In this document: one piece after another, positions 58,507 through 64,000 of the stretch
Position numbering within the stretch: position 1 is the first letter of the stretch
Layout: each line of letters opens with the position of its first letter
Assembly: GCF_032598905.1 (NCBI RefSeq)
Contig: NZ_CP122458.1
Coordinates: 6,721,001 to 6,785,000, forward strand
Reading direction: 5' to 3'
Source of the DNA: Streptomyces sp. 11x1
Lineage (GTDB): Bacteria; Actinomycetota; Actinomycetes; Streptomycetales; Streptomycetaceae
DNA length: 64,000 nt
Position numbers and translations under genes: made by a program
Notes under the pieces: generated by a model
What the model saw: only the letters and a program-made list of their open reading frames with translations
Database searches by the model: none
What the model was told of the DNA's origin: nothing

Positions 58507-59408
58507 AGCGCCGCGACCTCCTCGGCGGTCGGGAACGAGACCTGCGCCCCGGCTTTCGTGACGGCGGCGGCCCCCACCCGGGCCGCGTACGCGGCGGCCT
58601 CGGCGGGCTCCGCGCCCGCCCCCAGCCGCCACGCCAGCGCCGCCGTGAACGCGTCCCCGGCACCCGTGGTGTCCACGGCGTCCACCTTCACGGCCGCCAC
58701 CCGCGCACTTCCCTCGGCGGTCGCGACCAACGCCCCCTCCGCGCCCAGCGTCACGACCACCGAACGCGGCCCGAGCGCCAGCAGTGCCCGCGCCCAGTCC
58801 TCCGGCGACGGCGACCCCGCGAGCTCGCCCCCGACGATGACCCGGGCCTCGTGCTCGTTGACGATCAGCGGATCACAGGCGGCCAGCACCTCCGCGGGCA
58901 ACTCCCTCGGCGGCGACGGGTTCAGGACGAAACGGGTCCCCTCCGGCAGCCGCCGCACGACCTCCACGACCGTCTCCAACGGGATCTCCAACTGCGCGGA
59001 GACGACCCGGGACGCGCGCAGCAGGCCCTCCGCCGCGCGTACGTCCCCGGGGGTCAGCTTCCCGTTGGCGCCGGGCGACACCACGATGCTGTTGTCGCCC
59101 GACGGGTCCACCGTGATCAGCGCGACCCCGGTGGGCGCCCCGCCGACCAGCACCCCGGCCGTGTCGACCCCGGCCGCCCGCTGCGAGTCCAGCAGCAGGC
59201 GGCCGTTGCCGTCGTCGCCGACCCGCGCCAGCAGCGCCGTACGCGCCCCGAGCCGGGCCGCCGCCACCGCCTGGTTGGCGCCCTTGCCGCCGGGGTGGAC
59301 GGCCAGGTCGGAGCCGAGCACGGTCTCCCCGGCCCCCGGCCGCCGCTCGACACCGATCACCAGGTCGGCGTTGGCCGATCCCACGACCAGCAGGTCGTAG
59401 TCGTACAT
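58503..59408 (-). CDS. rbsK: RbsK, ribokinase
   Basis: 301 residues from ATG 59408, which has GAAGGAG upstream. PfkB-family ribokinase motifs: VVGSANADLVIGVERRPGAG, HPGGKGANQAVAAARLGA (PfkB signature 1), and DTTGAGDAFTAALAWRLGAG near residue 250 with the catalytic aspartate. It converts ribose to ribose 5-phosphate in the cytoplasm. It lies 104 bases after the fused RbsC-RbsB gene, the only sizeable gap in the operon, and overlaps rbsD. Confidence 0.94.
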   Translation of the reverse strand: MYDYDLLVVGSANADLVIGVERRPGAGETVLGSDLAVHPGGKGANQAVAAARLGARTALLARVGDDGNGRLLLDSQRAAGVDTAGVLVGGAPTGVALITVDPSGDNSIVVSPGANGKLTPGDVRAAEGLLRASRVVSAQLEIPLETVVEVVRRLPEGTRFVLNPSPPRELPAEVLAACDPLIVNEHEARVIVGGELAGSPSPEDWARALLALGPRSVVVTLGAEGALVATAEGSARVAAVKVDAVDTTGAGDAFTAALAWRLGAGAEPAEAAAYAARVGAAAVTKAGAQVSFPTAEEVAAL

Positions 59409-59512
59409 GCGTGCTCCTTCGTGCGTCCTCGTGGTCAACCGCGGATCCGGCCGCCGCCGTCAGCCGCCGAACGCGGCCTTCGACCGTATGCGCGGCCGGC
59501 TCGCCGCCGCCG

Positions 59513-61474
59513 TCAGCCGCTGAACTCGGCCACGTTCTCCGACGTGACCACCTTCACCGGCACCATCACCGACTTCTCGACCTTCTCGCCCTTGGCGGCC
59601 TCGACGGCGTTGCGCACCGCGATCCTGCCGAGTTCCGCGGGCTGCTGCGCCACCGACGCGTACAGCGTGCCCGCCTCGACGGCCTTCAGCCCGTCGGCGG
59701 TGCCGTCGAAGCCGATGACCTGGACCGACTTCCCGGCCTTGGCACCGAGCGCCTTGATCGCGCCGAGCGCCATCTCGTCGTTCTCCGCGAAGACACCGTC
59801 GACGTCGGGGTTGGCCTGGAGCAGGTTCGTCATCACGTCGAGGCCCTTGGTGCGGTCCCAGTCGGCGGGCTGCTTGGCGAGGACCTTGATGCCCGGGTAG
59901 GCCTTCAGCCCCTCGGCGAAGCCGGCGCCGCGCTCCCGGCTGGCGGAGGTGCCCGCCTGGCCCTGGAGGATGACGATCTCGCCCTTGCCGCCCAGCTTCT
60001 CGGCGAGCGACTTGGCGGCGAGCTCGCCGCCGCTGACGTTGTCGGAGGCCACGAGCGCGGCCGTGTTCGCGCCGTTCACCGCGCGGTCGACGGCCACCAG
60101 CGGGATGTCCGCCTTGTTGACGGCCTTGGCCGCCGGGGTCACCGCGTCGGAGTCCACCGGGTTCACGATGATCGTGCCGAGGCCCTCACTGGTGAAGTTC
60201 TGCAGCTGGTTGGCCTGCTGCGAGGCGTCGTTCTGCGCGTCCGTGACCGACAGGTCCACGCCCAGCTTCTTCGCCTCGTCCTGGGCGCCCGCCCGGATCT
60301 GCACGAAGAAGGGGTTGTTGAGCGTCGACAGCGACAGCCCGATCTTCTCGCTCTTCGCCGCCGAGGACCCGGTGTGCAGGAACGAGGTCGCGCCCACGAC
60401 CGCCGCCGCGACCACCGCGGCCAGCACGTACGTCACCGCCTGCTTCTTCCGGTCCCCGGAGCCGCCCGCACCGGCCGCCACCGGGGTCGCCCCCGCCTTC
60501 CGCCGCACCGTGTCCAGCAGCACCGCCAGCGCGATCACCACACCGATGACGACCTGCTGCCAGAAGGCGGACACGGACAGCAGGTTGAGGCCGTTCCTGA
60601 GCACCGCCAGGATCAGCGCGCCGATCAGCGTCCCCGACGCCTTGCCCGTACCGCCGGCCAGCGAGGCACCGCCGATGACGACCGCCGCGATCGCGTCCAG
60701 CTCGTAGCCCTGCGCGGCCTGCGGCTGCGCGGAGGAGAGCCGGGAGGCGAGCACGATGCCCGCGGCGGCGGCGAACAGCCCGGACAGCGCGTAGATGACG
60801 AGCTTCTGCCGCTTCACCCGCAGCCCGGAGAGCCGGGCCGCCTCCTCGTTGCCACCGATCGCGTACATGGCACGCCCGATGTACGTACGCCCGAGGATCA
60901 CGGCCGTGACGGCACCGAGGACCAGCATCACCAGGACCGGCACCGGCAGCCAGCCGCCGAGGTTGTCACCGAGGTGCGACACCGACTCGGGGAAGGCGAT
61001 CGGGCTGCCCTGCGAGATCACCAGCGACAGACCGCGGCCCACCGACAGCATGGCGAGCGTCGCGATGAACGGCGGCAGCTTCCCGTACGAGACGAGGAAG
61101 CCGTTGACGAGACCGCACGCGATGCCGGTGACGATGGCGAGGAGCACGGCTATCGGGACGGGTACGCCCTCCGAGGTCGCGCTCCAGGCCAGCACGGTGG
61201 CCGACAGCGCCGCCACCGAGCCGACCGACAGGTCGATGCCCGCCGAGACGATCACGAAGGTCACACCGAACGCGAGGATCGCGGTGACGGCGGCCTGGAC
61301 ACCGATGTTGAGCAGGTTGTCGGTCGTCAGGAAGTCGCCGGACAGCACCGACATCCCGACGACGAGGACGATCAGCGCGGTCAGCGCGCCGTTGTCGAGC
61401 AGGAGCCGGCGCAGCCCCGATGCTCCCGAGGCGCCACTCGCGCCCGTCGTGCTCTTGAGCGTGTCAGCGGCCAT
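59513..61474 (-). CDS. Fused ribose ABC permease and solute-binding protein (RbsC-RbsB)
   Basis: 653 residues. Residues 1-325 are an RbsC-type permease: LLLDNGALTALIVLVVGMSV, VTFVIVSAGIDLSVGSVAAL, the GRTYIGRAMYAIGGNEEAAR coupling region, and AIAAVVIGGASLAGGTGKAS. A linker and one further membrane helix (AVTYVLAAVVAAAVVGATSF) lead into an RbsB-type binding protein: IGLSLSTLNNPFFVQIRAGA, then IPLVAVDRAVNGANTAALVA and VDGVFAENDEMALGAIKALG. The helix would tether the binding domain outside the membrane in place of a lipid anchor. Start overlaps the rbsA end by 11 bases. Confidence 0.9.
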   Translation of the reverse strand: MAADTLKSTTGASGASGASGLRRLLLDNGALTALIVLVVGMSVLSGDFLTTDNLLNIGVQAAVTAILAFGVTFVIVSAGIDLSVGSVAALSATVLAWSATSEGVPVPIAVLLAIVTGIACGLVNGFLVSYGKLPPFIATLAMLSVGRGLSLVISQGSPIAFPESVSHLGDNLGGWLPVPVLVMLVLGAVTAVILGRTYIGRAMYAIGGNEEAARLSGLRVKRQKLVIYALSGLFAAAAGIVLASRLSSAQPQAAQGYELDAIAAVVIGGASLAGGTGKASGTLIGALILAVLRNGLNLLSVSAFWQQVVIGVVIALAVLLDTVRRKAGATPVAAGAGGSGDRKKQAVTYVLAAVVAAAVVGATSFLHTGSSAAKSEKIGLSLSTLNNPFFVQIRAGAQDEAKKLGVDLSVTDAQNDASQQANQLQNFTSEGLGTIIVNPVDSDAVTPAAKAVNKADIPLVAVDRAVNGANTAALVASDNVSGGELAAKSLAEKLGGKGEIVILQGQAGTSASRERGAGFAEGLKAYPGIKVLAKQPADWDRTKGLDVMTNLLQANPDVDGVFAENDEMALGAIKALGAKAGKSVQVIGFDGTADGLKAVEAGTLYASVAQQPAELGRIAVRNAVEAAKGEKVEKSVMVPVKVVTSENVAEFSG

Positions 61475-62993
61475 CGGGGGCCTCCGTTTCCGTCGCAGGG
61501 GTGGTGGGGTGGGAGACGGCGAGTGCCATCACCGCGTCCTGGGTGGCCTCGGCGGCGGGCAGTTCACCCGCGATCCGCCCCTGGGCCATGACCAGCACCC
61601 GATCGCTCATACCGAGCACCTCGGGCAGGTCACTGGAGATCATCAGCACGGCGGCACCGGCGGCCGTCAGCTCGTTGATCAGTTCGTAGATCTCGACCTT
61701 CGCGCCGACGTCTATCCCGCGCGTCGGCTCGTCGAGGATCAGCACCTTGGTGTTCGCCAGCAGCCACTTGCCGATGACGACCTTCTGCTGGTTGCCGCCC
61801 GAGAGGGTGCGGACGTGCTGGTGCAGCCCGGCCATCCGTACCCCGAGCCGCTCGGCGACCCCGGCCGCGTTCGCCCGCTGCCCCTTGAGGTCGACGAACC
61901 CGCCCCGGGTGGCGCCCCGCAGCGTCACCAGGCCGAGGTTCTCCTCCACGGACGCGTCCAGCACCAGCCCCTGGCCCTTGCGGTCCTCGGGCACGAGCCC
62001 GATCCCGGCGGCCATGGCGGCGACCACGTCGTCCTTGGGCACGGCGGAGCCACCGACCCGCACAGCCCCCTCGTCGTACGGATCTGCGCCGAACACGGCC
62101 CGCACGACCTCCGTACGACCGGCCCCGACGAGCCCCGCGATGCCGACGACCTCACCGGCCCGCACCTCGAAGCTGACGTCGTGGAAGACGCCGTCCCGTG
62201 TGAGTCCCTCGACGACGAGCAACGCCTCGCCGGAGTCCGCCCGCTCCCTCGGGTACTGCTGCTCGATGGACCGCCCGACCATGAGGCGTACGAGCTCGTC
62301 CTGCGGGGTGGTGGCGGGCAGCTGCCCGACGCTCTTCCCGTCCCGGATGACGGTCACGCGATCCCCCAGGGCGGCGATCTCCTCCAGGTGATGGGTGATG
62401 AAGACGATCCCGACCCCGTCCTCGCGGAGCCGTCGCACGATGGCGAAGAGCCTCTCGACCTCCTCGGTCGTCAGCACGGCGGTCGGCTCGTCCATGATCA
62501 GCACACGCGCGTCGAGGCTCAACGCCTTGGCGATCTCGACCATCTGCAGCCGGGCGATCCCGAGTTCACGCACGCGCGCGCGTGGCGAGACGTTGACCCC
62601 CACCCGCTCCAGCAGCTCGGCGGCGTCGGCCTCCATCCGCTTCCGGTCGATCATCCCGAAGCGGCGCGGCTGCCGCCCCAGGAAGATGTTCTCGGCGACG
62701 GTCAGATCGGGCACCAGGTTGAACTCCTGGTAGATGGTGGCGATCCCGAGCCGCTCGGAGTCCTGCGCACCATGGATGCGCACCTCCTCGCCGGCTGCCA
62801 GGACCCGCCCCGCGTCGGGCGTGTAGGCGCCGGAGAGCATCTTGATGAGCGTGCTCTTGCCCGCGCCGTTCTCACCGAGCAGGACGTGCACCTCGCCCCG
62901 GCGCAGTTCGAAGTCGACGCCGTCCAGCGCGACCACACCGGGAAAGGTCTTGCGTATGCCTTCGATGCGCAGCAACTCGTCAGGGTCGCTCAC
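61464..62993 (-). CDS. rbsA: RbsA, ribose ABC importer ATPase with two nucleotide-binding domains
   Basis: The GTG at 62993 overlaps the rbsR stop (GTGA); 509 residues. NBD1: VLLGENGAGKSTLIKMLSGA (Walker A), the signature-like RELGIARLQMVEIAKAL, Walker B LIMDEPTAVLT. NBD2: VVGIAGLVGAGRTEVVRAVF (degenerate P-loop, as in all RbsA/MglA proteins), signature LSGGNQQKVVIGKWL, Walker B LILDEPTRGIDVG. It energises the fused permease/binding protein encoded next. Specificity for ribose is inferred from rbsK and rbsD. Confidence 0.92.
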   Translation of the reverse strand: MSDPDELLRIEGIRKTFPGVVALDGVDFELRRGEVHVLLGENGAGKSTLIKMLSGAYTPDAGRVLAAGEEVRIHGAQDSERLGIATIYQEFNLVPDLTVAENIFLGRQPRRFGMIDRKRMEADAAELLERVGVNVSPRARVRELGIARLQMVEIAKALSLDARVLIMDEPTAVLTTEEVERLFAIVRRLREDGVGIVFITHHLEEIAALGDRVTVIRDGKSVGQLPATTPQDELVRLMVGRSIEQQYPRERADSGEALLVVEGLTRDGVFHDVSFEVRAGEVVGIAGLVGAGRTEVVRAVFGADPYDEGAVRVGGSAVPKDDVVAAMAAGIGLVPEDRKGQGLVLDASVEENLGLVTLRGATRGGFVDLKGQRANAAGVAERLGVRMAGLHQHVRTLSGGNQQKVVIGKWLLANTKVLILDEPTRGIDVGAKVEIYELINELTAAGAAVLMISSDLPEVLGMSDRVLVMAQGRIAGELPAAEATQDAVMALAVSHPTTPATETEAPDGR

Positions 62994-64000
62994 GACGTGC
63001 TCCTGTTCTGTGCGTGTTCCTCGCCGCACGAGAGGCGTACGACGAGACGGGCGGGGAGGGTGACCGACTGCGGGGGCCGCCCCTCGATGCGGTCGACCAG
63101 AGCCCGCACGGCGGCCCGCCCCAGCTCGCCCGTCGGCTGGGCCACCGCCGTGATCGGCGGATCGGTGTGCACGAACCACGGGATGTCGTCGAACGCGGCC
63201 AGCCCGACATCCTGAGGAACCCGCATCCCGCGCGCGCGGACGGCGTCCAGCGCACCGAGAGCCATCAGGTTGTCGGCGGCGAAGACGACCTGCGGCGGCT
63301 CGGACAGATCGAGGAACCCCTCCATCACCCGCCGCCCGCTCTCGGCCTGGAAGTCGCCCTGACCTATGTACGCGTCCGGCAGTGGCAGCCCGTGCTCGGC
63401 GAGCGCCTCCCGGAAGACCTCGACCCGCTCCCGGCCGGTCGTGGTCGCGGCCGGCCCGGCGATGATCGCGAGCCGCCGGTGCCCAAGCCCGTACAGATGA
63501 GCGACCAGATCCCGCACGGCCGCGCGCCCGTCCGCCCGCACCACCGGCACGTCCACGCCCGGGATCCACCGGTCCACGAACACCATCGGCGTCCCGGCCC
63601 GCACGGCGTCCAGCATCAACGGCGAACCACCGTCGGTCGGCGACACGAGCAGGCCGTCGATCCGCCGGTCGAGCAGATTCCGCACATGGTGATCCTGAAG
63701 CTCGGGCCGCTCGTCGGCGTTCCCGATGATCACGCTGTACCCGAGCGCCCGCGCCTCTTCCTCGACGGACCGCGCCAGCTCGGTGAAGTACGGGTTCATC
63801 ACGTCACTGATGACGAGCCCGAGCGTGTGGGTCTGATCCGTACGCAACGACCGCGCGACGGCGTTCGGCCGGTACCCCAGCGTCTCGACGGCGGCCATCA
63901 CCCGCGCCCGCGCCTCCGCGCTGACCGACGGATGGTCGTTGAGCACCCGGGACACGGTGGCGACGGACACCCCCGCCTCGGCCGCGACATCCTTGATGCT
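62990..64000 (-). CDS. rbsR: LacI-family regulator of the ribose operon (start outside window)
   Basis: The frame is open to the right edge of the window, where SIKDVAAEAGVSVATVSRVL shows the LacI helix-turn-helix; only a few N-terminal residues are missing. The sensor domain follows (LGLVISDVMNPYFTELARSV, then VPVVRADGRAAVRDLVAHLY and GLAAFDDIPWFVHTDPPITA). It overlaps rbsA by four bases, so regulator and transporter are co-translated and the regulator presumably controls its own operon. The operator would lie beyond the window. Confidence 0.9.
   Translation of the reverse strand, partial: SIKDVAAEAGVSVATVSRVLNDHPSVSAEARARVMAAVETLGYRPNAVARSLRTDQTHTLGLVISDVMNPYFTELARSVEEEARALGYSVIIGNADERPELQDHHVRNLLDRRIDGLLVSPTDGGSPLMLDAVRAGTPMVFVDRWIPGVDVPVVRADGRAAVRDLVAHLYGLGHRRLAIIAGPAATTTGRERVEVFREALAEHGLPLPDAYIGQGDFQAESGRRVMEGFLDLSEPPQVVFAADNLMALGALDAVRARGMRVPQDVGLAAFDDIPWFVHTDPPITAVAQPTGELGRAAVRALVDRIEGRPPQSVTLPARLVVRLSCGEEHAQNRSTS

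Noticed and set aside
1..64000. tRNA, rRNA, insertion sequence, integrase or attachment site
   Set aside because: I saw no cloverleaf, rRNA segment, transposase or integrase gene, or flanking direct repeats; a covariance-model scan would be needed to exclude a small RNA.

Overview
The window is GC-rich actinobacterial chromosome, almost certainly Streptomyces or a close relative. The support is extreme third-position GC bias, frequent GTG/TTG starts with GGAG-type ribosome sites, many secreted proteins with Tat/Sec signals, a DUF5753-DUF397 pair, an LAxTG-type surface protein, and an actinobacterial type VII (ESX) secretion cluster with a DUF6177 protein. No rRNA, tRNA, CRISPR array, IS element or replication origin was seen.

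Layout. 1-1236: 3' part of a ThDP-dependent enzyme. 1354-7043: a wrecked defence/restriction island. It holds an OLD/AbiLi-like ATPase with a one-base frameshift, a C-terminally truncated RloB, the 3' part of an hsdS gene, an intact-looking regulator with two small divergent genes, an hsdR 3' remnant and an N-terminally truncated YgjP-like metallopeptidase. 7221-26337: mostly exported or envelope functions (FG-GAP protein, endonuclease I, PAP2 membrane enzyme, serine hydrolase, phytase-like esterase, S37 tripeptidyl aminopeptidase, lipoprotein, GH3 hydrolase). Among them are a fused ABC exporter, a DUF4180 protein, a small protein resembling the C-terminus of Cas8c, and an MFS pseudogene. 26345-31374: MHYT membrane protein, sugar isomerase, and a redox group (heme-oxygenase-like diiron enzyme, CDGSH protein, internally deleted FAD/Rieske protein), then CsbD.

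31823-37020: a LacI regulator divergent from a three-gene translationally coupled sugar-catabolic operon (Gfo/Idh/MocA, DUF993, TIM-barrel isomerase), followed by a VapBC-like toxin-antitoxin pair with a perfect palindrome on its promoter. 37041-43712: an AraC pseudogene, a hypothetical gene, a large LAxTG surface protein with a possible restriction-endonuclease-like core, a frameshifted DUF5753 regulator with DUF397, an RsbW-like kinase and a membrane protein. 43818-47914: an Fbp-type ABC importer operon on the minus strand.

48043-57744: a compact minus-strand type VII secretion operon (two WXG100-like proteins, small membrane protein, EccD, MinD/ParA-like ATPase, EccC, DUF6177) without eccB, eccE or mycP. 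58117-64000: a ribose operon on the minus strand (rbsR, rbsA, a fused RbsC-RbsB, rbsK, rbsD) with overlapping genes; rbsR runs off the right edge.

Gene decay is a theme. At least eight genes are frameshifted, truncated or internally deleted, and a dispersed GC-rich palindromic repeat sits in the gaps between genes, including one ~240-bp near-palindrome. Indels of one or two bases in homopolymers could be assembly errors; the large deletions are not easily explained that way.
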